From the NCBI GenBank assembly GCA_034439915.1, contig JAWXBI010000243.1:1-22573 (forward strand): 22,573 nucleotides of DNA. Reading direction: 5' to 3'. This document shows, piece by piece, positions 7,181-14,245 of this stretch; within the stretch, counting starts at the first letter, position 1, and each line of letters starts with the position of its first letter. The notes below the pieces were generated by a model. It searched no databases and had not been told where the DNA came from. It saw nothing but the letters and a program-made list of their open reading frames with translations. The position numbers and the translations under genes were made by a program. This DNA is from JADJLQ01 sp034439915 (GTDB lineage: Bacteria > Bacteroidota > Bacteroidia > Chitinophagales > Saprospiraceae).

Positions 7181-8329
7181 TTATTCGGTTGTAATTCCTT
7201 CCAGGGTATCCATTCGGGCAATGATGCCCCAACCATAAAAATCATTGGCAATCCCAATCAACAATTCATTATCCCCGGCTTTCAGATTTAATTCAAAGGA
7301 ACAATTGTCTGTCGAAATCCTTCCGTCCGGTTTTTTTCGCATCCCCTGGAGGTAAAGATTTTTATCCACATACGTCATCCGGCCATTGAGAAAGATCCAG
7401 ACTTCATCGCTGAAACCCAGGTCTATCTTTCTTTTTTGTTCAGCCACGGTCTTTAAATTTACTTTTAACCAGACCACACGCCGGCTTTCACTTCGGCCAT
7501 ATACCCGAGTCAGGTTGATGAGACCCCTTCGTTCTGCAAGGATAGTTTGCCATACGGTTTCTTTGTTGGGCAGTTCTTCGGCAAACACCTCCCGACCCTT
7601 GGGCAAAGGCAAAGGCGGGCTCATCTGCCAGGTTCGGATATACCTGGGATCATTAAAACTGGGATCCCACCCTTCTTTGGGAGACAGACCCTCATTTTCA
7701 TTGGGGCGGATCACCAGGTTGCTAATGTAAACCTTGCCTTCAAAAGCAAGACCTCCCTGAGTAGTATTACCCTCCAGCCTGGGAACGACCAGGGTAGGGT
7801 TGGTGTCATTCAAATAAACCAACATTTGTCTGCCGGAAACCACTAGTTTAATGTGGTTCCATTCCCCTTTTTTGATATTGGCCGGGCCTTGGTAATGGGG
7901 CAATACATCCCAGAGGTTGATCCCTTTAATCATTGGAGCATATTGAATAGCATCCATGGCTGTCAGATTTCCCGCCCGGCCCCTTAAATAAACGAGCTCA
8001 GTTTCCTGTTCATTTTCGCGGCGAAAATAGAAACTTCCGAATCCGGCATCCTGGGGTTCGAGATCAAATTCTAGAATCCCATTGGAGAAAATCTGATTTT
8101 TCAAAATGGCATATCCATCGTTGGTTTGAATTTTAATGGCTGGTACACCTTTATATTCAGAAAACTCGACGCTGCCGGTTTTGTAATCCCAGGATTCAGC
8201 AGTCAATGGAATTTTAAGCTTAGAATTCTGCAAAGGCTTTGGAGGCAGTTCTGCCGTTTTTTTGGACTTCTGAGCATTGATATTCAGGCTGATGATTAAT
8301 AAGCTAATCAGAGAAAGTAAATTTTTCAT
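7181..8329 (-). CDS. Secreted concanavalin-like (jelly-roll) domain protein of unknown function
   Basis: The start at ATG 8329 gives a signal peptide (residues 1-19, MKNLLSLIS...NINAQ); eight more residues upstream from 8353 are possible but spoil it. The mature protein begins with a Lys/Pro-rich linker. Residues about 45-210 look like a laminin-G/concanavalin-type beta-sandwich of the kind found beside glycoside hydrolases (GILEFDLEPQDAGFGSFYFRR, GEWNHIKLVVSGRQMLVYLND, GGLAFEGKVYISNLVI). The C-terminal part (about 225-382) looks like a second beta-sandwich ending in FELNLKAGDNELLIGIANDFYGWG, reminiscent of carbohydrate-binding galactose-binding-like folds. I see no catalytic motif. It probably binds sugars or acts as a periplasmic accessory, but this is inference; the 382-residue length fits no single family I recognise. 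Confidence 0.75.
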   Translation of the reverse strand: MKNLLSLISLLIISLNINAQKSKKTAELPPKPLQNSKLKIPLTAESWDYKTGSVEFSEYKGVPAIKIQTNDGYAILKNQIFSNGILEFDLEPQDAGFGSFYFRRENEQETELVYLRGRAGNLTAMDAIQYAPMIKGINLWDVLPHYQGPANIKKGEWNHIKLVVSGRQMLVYLNDTNPTLVVPRLEGNTTQGGLAFEGKVYISNLVIRPNENEGLSPKEGWDPSFNDPRYIRTWQMSPPLPLPKGREVFAEELPNKETVWQTILAERRGLINLTRVYGRSESRRVVWLKVNLKTVAEQKRKIDLGFSDEVWIFLNGRMTYVDKNLYLQGMRKKPDGRISTDNCSFELNLKAGDNELLIGIANDFYGWGIIARMDTLEGITTE

Positions 8330-8702
8330 GAGGTGATTTAAAGTTGAAGGCACAAACTGGGGAATGTATTGGAAAAGTGGTGGTCAAAGGGCGTTCAAGT
8401 TGGTTCAATTTGGTTCAGAGAGAAGCCCACCAGAGTGGTGAGAAATCAGAAACCACTCAGCGCCCTAGAACACTGAGGAAAAGGAGGGCGATTAAGAAGG
8501 TGATGTATAATTCATTGCCACTAAAACACGGATAAGGCATAGAAATATATCGTCGCCCCTATTTGGACTCTTTTATCTTGAAAAGTCAAGAGTACGGAGA
8601 TTAGAGAAGCGTATTTTATATTGGTTAATCATTGCCACCGAAATTTAGAGGTACCTGAGGCAATTTATTTCAATACTGTATCTATTTCAAAGTATTTTTA
8701 TT
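8330..8702. other. Gene-free spacer
   Basis: No supported gene is present. TTGGTTCA occurs twice at a 10-bp spacing (8400-8407, 8410-8417), and a small hairpin CACC-GGTG lies near 8430. Nothing else is recognised. A 63-codon open frame here has no recognisable features and is left out. Confidence 0.5.
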
Positions 8703-9086
8703 TTATATGGTCCCCAGGGCAAATGCACCGGCTGATGCACTGTAGACTGAAAAGTCCAGCGCCGACTTGATCCCGGTGGAAAAGGACATGGCTAAGGCAA
8801 ATATCAATAAGAGCCATCCGCTTAGTCTTGCAGAACTTTCCGTTTTGAATCCAATAAACAGAAACAAGGCAAGAATAATTTCTGCCCCGTTGGTTAATAT
8901 TCCAACCCATAGGATGGCAGAAATAGGCATCCATGGATTTATCGATTGGGTATAGTCTAAAAAGTTTTTCCAGTTGCCCCAGACTGAATTTTCCTTGCCC
9001 CACCATCCAAAACGATCCGCGACAGCAGACAAAAACCCTATTGAAAGGACAAATCGTAAAAACAGCTTGATTGGTTTTGTATTCAT
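8703..9086 (-). CDS. DoxX-like small membrane protein
   Basis: The 127-residue protein has four predicted membrane helices (about 8-24, 55-80, 88-104 and 108-125). The start FLRFVLSIGFLSAVADRFGWWG and the helix-2 region ILWVGILTNGAEIILALFLFIGF fit the DoxX/DoxX-like superfamily. These are inner-membrane proteins of mostly unknown function, sometimes linked to thiol/sulfur redox or respiration. The methyltransferase gene ends 44 bp upstream on the same strand, so the two may be cotranscribed, with this gene second. Confidence 0.75.
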   Translation of the reverse strand: MNTKPIKLFLRFVLSIGFLSAVADRFGWWGKENSVWGNWKNFLDYTQSINPWMPISAILWVGILTNGAEIILALFLFIGFKTESSARLSGWLLLIFALAMSFSTGIKSALDFSVYSASAGAFALGTI

Positions 9087-9130
9087 TTCAGGGTATTACA
9101 AAACTTTAATAATTGAAAATTAAGATACTA

Positions 9131-9937
9131 TTATCGCAATAAAGGGTTTTTAGAATATTGTGAAGAAATAGAAAGGATAGGCTCCTCCAGTTTGATACCT
9201 GATCGCAAACGACCGACCAATCTGACGTAACCTAGATATTGTCCCTGATCAGCTTTGAGGGCATCGATTTCAGGATAATTATCCGGAGCGATTGCATGAT
9301 GCCAGTCCAGCCATCGAAGCCAACCACCAGCCATAGTATCTGCCTGCTCTATATCCAGAATCCCGCTCCTCTCCCAATGCTTGCGCCACCAAGCTACTGA
9401 ATGCAAACACCACAAGTCCGGGGTCCACCATTCGCGAAGATGAACCGGCAACTCATCCCCGATCTCCTGAACCAATCCAGCGCCAGCTATGCCGATTTGT
9501 CCGTCAGGTTTGATAAATCTCGCCAGGGTGCCGAGATAAAAAGCATCTGTGCCATAATATGGGTAGGAGTCAATGCTTATGATTGCATCAAAGAACCCTG
9601 CAGCAAAAGGCAATGAACGGGCATCTGCATGAATCGGAAAAACACTTTGCTCCATTCCGGCATCGCTTATACGTTGGAAGTTTTCAGCAGCAGACGTCCA
9701 TAAATCGGTAGCCCAAACCTGGACACCAAACTCTTTATGAAGGAAAATGGATGACATGGCTCTACCACAGCCCAGGTCCAGCACCCGCATTCCGGGTTTT
9801 AAGTTCATTGCCCCTGTCAGCCATTCGGTCATCCACAGGGGATTGGCTCCCCCACTGACTCCGGCCCTGATCCAGTCGGGATGGTAAGCGGAAGCCCGCG
9901 GAAAATTAGGGGACATAAATTCCTGATCCATGTTCAT
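9131..9937 (-). CDS. Class I SAM-dependent methyltransferase
   Basis: The 268-residue cytosolic protein has a Rossmann-type methyltransferase core. Motif I is VLDLGCGRAM (52-61), the acidic ribose-binding residue is D78 in WATDLW, motif II is HADARSLPF (103-111), and the post-II helix is FFDAIISIDSYPYYG. The C-terminal region is unusually rich in tryptophan (REWWTPDLW...WWRKHWERSG, WLRWLDWHH), forming the substrate-binding cap. The layout is reminiscent of small-molecule methyltransferases, but the substrate cannot be named. A second in-frame ATG two codons downstream (9931) could also be used. It is first of a possible pair with the DoxX-like gene. Confidence 0.85.
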   Translation of the reverse strand: MNMDQEFMSPNFPRASAYHPDWIRAGVSGGANPLWMTEWLTGAMNLKPGMRVLDLGCGRAMSSIFLHKEFGVQVWATDLWTSAAENFQRISDAGMEQSVFPIHADARSLPFAAGFFDAIISIDSYPYYGTDAFYLGTLARFIKPDGQIGIAGAGLVQEIGDELPVHLREWWTPDLWCLHSVAWWRKHWERSGILDIEQADTMAGGWLRWLDWHHAIAPDNYPEIDALKADQGQYLGYVRLVGRLRSGIKLEEPILSISSQYSKNPLLR

Positions 9938-10272
9938 ACTAATGGTTAAAAGTTATTTGAATGAGAAGGCCAAACAGCAAGGGCCCTCTGATTAAATTTT
10001 GTTCCATAGGATTTTTATCATTTTGCAGGTCCCCAAAGGTAAATGTTCATCTGCTTAACAAAGTCTAGGGACGAATAGATTAATTGATGATGTAAATTTT
10101 TCGTCAGCAGGCCATCGCGTTGAACTGCTACGGATCGTTTCCCTTAAAGAATAAATAGATTTAATCTATTTCCAAAATATTTAGTTTATCCGGAATAATT
10201 AAAAGGGCAATAAAAATTATAATTTACATTCAGAATGTATTTTGAATTTAGCGCATAATTCAAAATGCTTTT
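9938..10272. other. Gene-free spacer
   Basis: No gene is seen. It should contain the promoter of the methyltransferase gene at its left end and the 3' end of the cytochrome c transcript at its right end, where an inverted repeat occurs (10239-10266). The rest is AT-rich and featureless. Confidence 0.5.
10239..10266 (-). terminator. AT-rich inverted repeat after cytochrome c gene
   Basis: ATTTTGAATT (10239-10248) and AATTCAAAAT (10257-10266) form a perfect 10-bp stem with an 8-base loop, 6 bp past the stop codon of the cytochrome gene. The stem is AT-rich and lacks a following T-run, so it may protect a 3' end rather than terminate strongly. Confidence 0.4.
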
Positions 10273-11253
10273 TTAATTTTCAGGCCATTTTTCTCCCGGA
10301 AGGAAAATAGTTTTGGGGACTTTATTTTCGACTGGATCCAGTGATTTTAAATACCGGTAAATGGCTTTAAGCTCAAGGTCATTGATCCGAGAAAAAGCAC
10401 CCCAGGGCATAGGGGACTCTTTTAAAACTCTTCCTGTTTTAAAACGGGTGATAAAAGTTTCTTCATTCCAACTGGCCATTACCCCGGAAGCATCTGGTGT
10501 TAAATTTGGGCCCATATGAGCAGCGCCCCCTGGTATTTCAGGCTCCAACAGCAAGCCTCCTGCAAACGGAATGCCGGTAAACTTACCGGTTTTCATATCC
10601 CTGTTGGTGTGACAACCCACACAGTTGGCCACATAATTGGCCATATATTTTCCGTATTCTGCCGTTGAATCAATGGCTACCGATTTAGGAGGTCCGCTTT
10701 TTGGGATCTCCGGTTTGATCAGGCCAAAGGTCATGATGGCTTTGCCCAACAGGGTAGGCACCTGGCTTTTCGCGAGTTGACTTTTTACCGGTTTTTGAGA
10801 GCGGAGAAAGGATATTACTGCTTTCAAATCCTCATCACTCATACCCTGAAAGGGCATAAAGGGCATGACACACCTGCCATCACTCCCTACGGAATAGCGC
10901 AGGGTACGGGCAATCTCCCCATCAGTCAGTCTTCCTATACCCGTTTCGGTATCCGGTGTTATATTAGGCGCTGTATATGTCCCTGGTGGTATCTTAAGAG
11001 TCCATCCCCCACTGAGTGGAATTTCCAAACCATTTTCAACCTCCATGTACTTGTCCATAGGTATATGACAACTGCCACAATGAGCAGGTCCAAATGCCAG
11101 GTATTTGCCCCGGGCGATCAGGGCTGAATCTGTACTGGCAGAGATTTCAGGGTAGGCTGCTTCATATTTTTTATTCCAGGCAAGCTGGACATAAATGAGG
11201 ATGACTGCAAGGAGAATAGCAATTCCCGCCATGATCTTTAAAATAATTTTCAT
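10273..11253 (-). CDS. Membrane-anchored diheme cytochrome c
   Basis: The 326-residue protein has an N-terminal uncleaved anchor or signal (about 5-22). Two cytochrome c domains follow, each with a CxxCH heme site: C59-G-S-C62-H63 and C211-V-G-C214-H215. Likely axial methionines lie in CVMPFMPF (M130/M133) and PMPWGAF (M282). Both domains end in the typical helix (DEDLKAVISFLRS, DLELKAIYRYLKS). It should carry electrons on the periplasmic face of the inner membrane; the partner (an alcohol or aldose dehydrogenase, or an oxidase) is not in the window. A good Bacteroidota promoter lies just upstream and a hairpin follows the stop, so it is probably monocistronic. Confidence 0.92.
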   Translation of the reverse strand: MKIILKIMAGIAILLAVILIYVQLAWNKKYEAAYPEISASTDSALIARGKYLAFGPAHCGSCHIPMDKYMEVENGLEIPLSGGWTLKIPPGTYTAPNITPDTETGIGRLTDGEIARTLRYSVGSDGRCVMPFMPFQGMSDEDLKAVISFLRSQKPVKSQLAKSQVPTLLGKAIMTFGLIKPEIPKSGPPKSVAIDSTAEYGKYMANYVANCVGCHTNRDMKTGKFTGIPFAGGLLLEPEIPGGAAHMGPNLTPDASGVMASWNEETFITRFKTGRVLKESPMPWGAFSRINDLELKAIYRYLKSLDPVENKVPKTIFLPGEKWPEN

Positions 11254-11274
11254 GCATTAAGGGTTTTGTTAATT

Positions 11275-11305
11275 CAAAAGTATAACATTTTGTTATAATC
11301 CAAAA
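11275..11305 (-). promoter_or_regulatory. Promoter of cytochrome c gene (-7/-33)
   Basis: On the minus strand TTTTG (11305-11301) is followed after 18 bases by TACTTTTG (11282-11275), matching the Bacteroidota -33 TTG and -7 TAnnTTTG with normal spacing. The start codon at 11253 is 22 bp downstream of the -7 box, implying a short leader. Confidence 0.7.
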
Positions 11306-11319
11306 TTTGCATCCACAAC

Positions 11320-11450
11320 GGGCGCACGACAATTGCACTTATTGCCAAAGCCCGACCGATCCGAGGAGTCGGATAATCCCGATCCGAGTATTCGGATTGA
11401 CTCGGGACAGTCGCACGAACCTCAACCTTAGTGCAATCTGTCGTGCGCCC
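11320..11450. repeat. Nested palindromic element, MITE-like
   Basis: Outer arms GGGCGCACGACA (11320-11331) and TGTCGTGCGCCC (11439-11450) are perfect complements. They continue with ATTGCACT (11332-11339) against AGTGCAAT (11430-11437) across one bulged base. Inside sit two tandem mini-hairpins of identical stem, ATCCGA-N4-TCGGAT, at 11359-11374 and 11382-11397. TCCACA occurs on both sides (11312-11317 and 11451-11456), which could be a target duplication. There is no coding capacity. It also lies just past the stop codon of the VOC gene and could end its transcript. Confidence 0.75.
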
Positions 11451-11467
11451 TCCACATCTTTCAATTA

Positions 11468-11845
11468 CTAAACATGCTGGTCGAGCAAAATAGGATTCCC
11501 ATCCGGATCAATGATTATTAAACTGGCTGGACCTGTGGTGGATTCATCCGCCTCGGTCGCCAGGGATATATGATTTTCCTTGAGCTGTTTCTGGATGTCT
11601 CTGATATCGGTGAAGGAGTCCAATTTGTTTGCATTTTCATCCCAACCCGGGTTAAAGGTCAACATGTTTTTTTCAAACATCCCCTGGAATAAACCGATGA
11701 CCGTGGATTCATTTTTAAGAATTAGCCAATGCTGATCAATATTCCCACCAAAGAATTTAAAGCCCAGGGCTTCATAAAATTCTTTTGAAGCCTTAATGTC
11801 TTTGACACGGAGACTGATTGAAAATGCGCCTAATTTCATATTCAT
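11468..11845 (-). CDS. VOC-superfamily (glyoxalase/bleomycin-resistance-like) protein
   Basis: The 125-residue protein has two beta-alpha-beta-beta-beta modules of the vicinal oxygen chelate fold. The first is AFSISLRVKDIKASKEFYEALGFKFFGG (7-34), and the second ends in IIIDPDGNPILLDQ (110-123). Members include glyoxalase I, dioxygenases and antibiotic-binding proteins. The usual metal-ligand pattern is incomplete here, so no reaction is assigned. A second ATG two codons in (11839) is an alternative start. It is a single gene by spacing, with a palindromic element directly downstream. Confidence 0.87.
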   Translation of the reverse strand: MNMKLGAFSISLRVKDIKASKEFYEALGFKFFGGNIDQHWLILKNESTVIGLFQGMFEKNMLTFNPGWDENANKLDSFTDIRDIQKQLKENHISLATEADESTTGPASLIIIDPDGNPILLDQHV

Positions 11846-11955
11846 TTTTTAACTTTTGATTGATTCTAAATTTACACTTTGTTTTACTGTAAGCTTGCAA
11901 TGAAACGTACTTACGCTCCGGGATTTAGTATCGAATGGGAATCGTTTTTTGCATT

Positions 11956-12921
11956 TCAATTTATTAAGGTTATTACGACATTGCCGGTTTTTTGACCCGT
12001 TTCGACATATTGGTAAGCCTCCACGATTTGATCCAATCTGTAGGTCCTGTCAATCACCGGTTTGAATTTTCCGGTTTCTACCAGTGACTTAAGAAAATTT
12101 ACATCCTCCTTGTTAATGCTCGGTAAAGGGAATAATAATTTTTTTCCACCTGCCAGAGGGGTAACCAAAGCCAGCAGGATATTTACTCCGTTTTTACCGA
12201 GTTCAGTGGATATGTAGATGCCTTTGGGATGAAGTAAGTTTTTACATTTTTTGAAAGAACTTTTACCTACCGCATCAAATATAAAATCAAACTTTTGGTC
12301 TATTTGTGTAAAATCCTGATGGGTATAATCTATAACCTCATCAGCCCCCAGTGATTTTATCAGGCTAAGGTTTTTGGTATGGCATACCGCAGTAACCCTG
12401 GAGCCATAATATTTCAACAGTTGCACAGCCGCTGACCCTATGGCTCCGGTGGCCCCATTGACCAGAACATTTTGTCCGCGTTGAACTTTTGCTGCCCGGA
12501 TATCACACAAAGCGTAATGGCCTCCTTCACAAATAGGCGCCGCTTCTTCATAGGTCAAATGATCCGGCATGGTGGTTAGAGGATCCTGCTCTCCTACGAT
12601 CATGTATTCAGCATGGGCCCCGAACCTGGTATCGTTGTATCCAAAGACTTTATCGCCGATTTTAAACAAAGTCACACCGCTGCCTACCGCTTCGATTTGT
12701 CCGGCAAACTCATTACCCAGGACTTGGTTTTTGGGTCTGAACAGCCCGCTAAAAAACCTGGAAATAAAATATTCAGCACTTCGGAAACCACAATCCGTGC
12801 GATTTACGGTTGTTGCGAATACCTTGATCAGTACTTCATGGTCCCCCGGGATGGGCTTATTGACCTCCATGATCCTGACCACATCCGGTGGTCCATATTT
12901 CGTATTAACACTGGCTTTCAT
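11956..12921 (-). CDS. MDR-family NAD(P)-dependent alcohol dehydrogenase / quinone oxidoreductase
   Basis: The 321-residue cytosolic protein combines a GroES-like domain (about 1-125; LGNEFAGQIEAVGSGV at 68-83, GDKVFGY at 89-95) with a Rossmann domain. Its cofactor loop is NGATGAIGSAAVQLLKYYG (155-173), with LGADEVIDY after it. The common GHE zinc motif is replaced by GNEFAG, pointing to the zinc-independent quinone-oxidoreductase-like branch of the medium-chain dehydrogenases. It presumably reduces a quinone or unsaturated carbonyl with NAD(P)H. A textbook Shine-Dalgarno sequence precedes the start, which is unusual among its neighbours. Confidence 0.9.
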   Translation of the reverse strand: MKASVNTKYGPPDVVRIMEVNKPIPGDHEVLIKVFATTVNRTDCGFRSAEYFISRFFSGLFRPKNQVLGNEFAGQIEAVGSGVTLFKIGDKVFGYNDTRFGAHAEYMIVGEQDPLTTMPDHLTYEEAAPICEGGHYALCDIRAAKVQRGQNVLVNGATGAIGSAAVQLLKYYGSRVTAVCHTKNLSLIKSLGADEVIDYTHQDFTQIDQKFDFIFDAVGKSSFKKCKNLLHPKGIYISTELGKNGVNILLALVTPLAGGKKLLFPLPSINKEDVNFLKSLVETGKFKPVIDRTYRLDQIVEAYQYVETGQKTGNVVITLIN

Positions 12922-12929
12922 GATTATTT

Positions 12930-12937
12930 CCTCCTTT
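12930..12937 (-). promoter_or_regulatory. Strong Shine-Dalgarno sequence of MDR gene
   Basis: The minus strand reads AAAGGAGG followed by 8 bases and the ATG at 12921. It is the full anti-16S complement and fixes the start. Most genes in this window have no such site, as is usual in Bacteroidota. Confidence 0.75.
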
Positions 12938-13420
12938 AATCAGATTCCGGCTCAGACAAATTTTGAGGCTTAAGTCCTGACCTATAACAAAGGTGGAAAA
13001 AATATTTTTTAGCGAGATCAGTATTATATAGTCATTGCGAAATTGACGACTAAATTACGATTACAGATTTAAATTCGTTTGGCTGGGAATTTTAAAGGTG
13101 CAGGACTACACCAGTATAATTTACCTAGGAATTCGTGCACATAATATAGTAAAAAATTGTTGTCATGGCTGAAGCCCAAACAGTAACATGTTATTAACCT
13201 CAGGCTTAACCCTGAGGTTAATAGCCAATAAAGTATCCGGCTTCGACTGTCGGCTAGCCATGACATCTGTGTCTAAAATGTGCGTCCTACACCCTATGAA
13301 ATTAAAATAAACTGAACCATCCTGAAAAACCAAATTCATCGTCGAAATTTGATATCAATTTTTTATTAAAATCTCCTAATGCTTGGGTTTATTCGGTCAG
13401 CCCGGGCATTAATTAGTCTA
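12938..13420. other. Gene-free spacer with large foldback
   Basis: No gene is supported. The main content is the inverted repeat at 13097-13293. A 65-codon open frame on the minus strand runs through the palindrome and has no recognisable features. No clear promoter box for the MDR gene is seen. Confidence 0.5.
13097..13293. repeat. Long nested inverted repeat with perfect core hairpin
   Basis: The core is a perfect 13-bp stem: TATTAACCTCAGG (13192-13204), a 6-base loop, then its complement (13211-13223). Moving outward, GAAGCC (13171-13176) pairs with GGCTTC (13239-13244). TGTCATGGCT (13161-13170) pairs perfectly with AGCCATGACA (13256-13265). GGTGCAGGAC (13097-13106) pairs with GTCCTACACC (13284-13293) at 9 of 10 positions. 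The arms are unequal in length between the blocks. The architecture is that of a foldback or MITE-like element without coding capacity. Confidence 0.7.
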
Positions 13421-14047
13421 TTAATTGAGGTTTGCAGGGTCGGTTTTATTGCTGATATAAAATGTTTTGGAGGTAGAGACCAAAGCCTGGAGAATGAGCA
13501 AAATAATAATGACAAGGGCAAACCCAAAATCGGAAGAGATTTTACTTGTTCGGTACAACTGCTCGGAATGGCTCAGAATGGATGTTGATTCTTCGATCTG
13601 AATATCGGATAGTTTATATAATGCGTCGAGGGCGTCCAGGGTCCATAGGTTTAGATCAGACTGAGGGTTGTTGCTGTTGGATTCGACCTGACGGAATAGG
13701 GATTTGAACCGCGCAAATTCAATTTTTTCCGCTTCAGTAAATTTTGTTTTTTCATAGTCTTCCATTATTTTGTTAATAGCAGCAAGCCTGGCTGATCTTT
13801 TTGCGATTATTTCTGGATCTGATGAATCAGCCCGGAAGAACCCTTCTCTGATCTGATAGATGTGGCTGGTCAAATGCAGAATATAACTTTCCACCAGCAA
13901 GCGGTCTTCGTATAAGGTACTGATTGATTGTTTCACTTCACGGGTGTGTACCCGGTCATTGTAATTGCTTAAAAGTACCAGCAGGCAAAGGGCAAATAAT
14001 ACCGTTGCGGCGGTTATTTTGTTTTTTATGCTATAGGTCCATTTCAT
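13421..14047 (-). CDS. Membrane four-helix-bundle sensor-domain protein without output domain
   Basis: The 208-residue protein has a membrane helix at about 11-28, a periplasmic all-helical region (30-172) and a second membrane helix at about 174-191, followed by only about 17 cytoplasmic residues. The layout matches the four-helix-bundle ligand-binding module found at the N-terminus of methyl-accepting chemotaxis proteins and some kinases (IKNKITAATVLFALCLLVLL, then a periplasmic bundle). No HAMP, methyl-accepting, kinase or cyclase domain follows, and no such domain is found out of frame downstream. It may act as a standalone sensor that passes signals to a separate membrane partner, or be a truncated relic. 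Neighbours give no hint. Confidence 0.7.
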   Translation of the reverse strand: MKWTYSIKNKITAATVLFALCLLVLLSNYNDRVHTREVKQSISTLYEDRLLVESYILHLTSHIYQIREGFFRADSSDPEIIAKRSARLAAINKIMEDYEKTKFTEAEKIEFARFKSLFRQVESNSNNPQSDLNLWTLDALDALYKLSDIQIEESTSILSHSEQLYRTSKISSDFGFALVIIILLILQALVSTSKTFYISNKTDPANLN

Positions 14048-14245
14048 AATAATTCGTTGCCTTGGGTCAATTTAGTAGCTAAAATCAACAATTTGAAAGG
14101 TATGGTTTTTATCCAAAAAAGGTAAAGATTTTCAGAATCTGATGTATTGCCCTATTGTGCAGTAAGACATCAGAATTGGGGCGTTTTGTATCAAACTAAA
14201 AACAGTATACTCTGCTTGTTATCATGGAATTAGCAAAAAAGAATA

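Noticed and set aside
7114..7257. N-terminal extension of the CPBP protease frame to 7257
   Set aside because: It would overlap the upstream gene by 77 bp and place a hydrophilic tail before the first membrane helix; ATG 7113 with a -7 box in the gap is more natural.
8344..8535. 63-codon plus-strand frame next to the jelly-roll gene
   Set aside because: Low-complexity basic peptide, no ribosome-binding site, no known motif, and it starts on the opposite strand inside a leader region.
13069..13266. 65-codon minus-strand frame
   Set aside because: It lies across the large palindrome, so its codons are dictated by the inverted repeat rather than by a protein.
13097..13293. Integron attC-like recombination site
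   Set aside because: The foldback shape is suggestive, but the GTTRRRY/RYYYAAC core sites are not present at the arm ends and there is no integrase.
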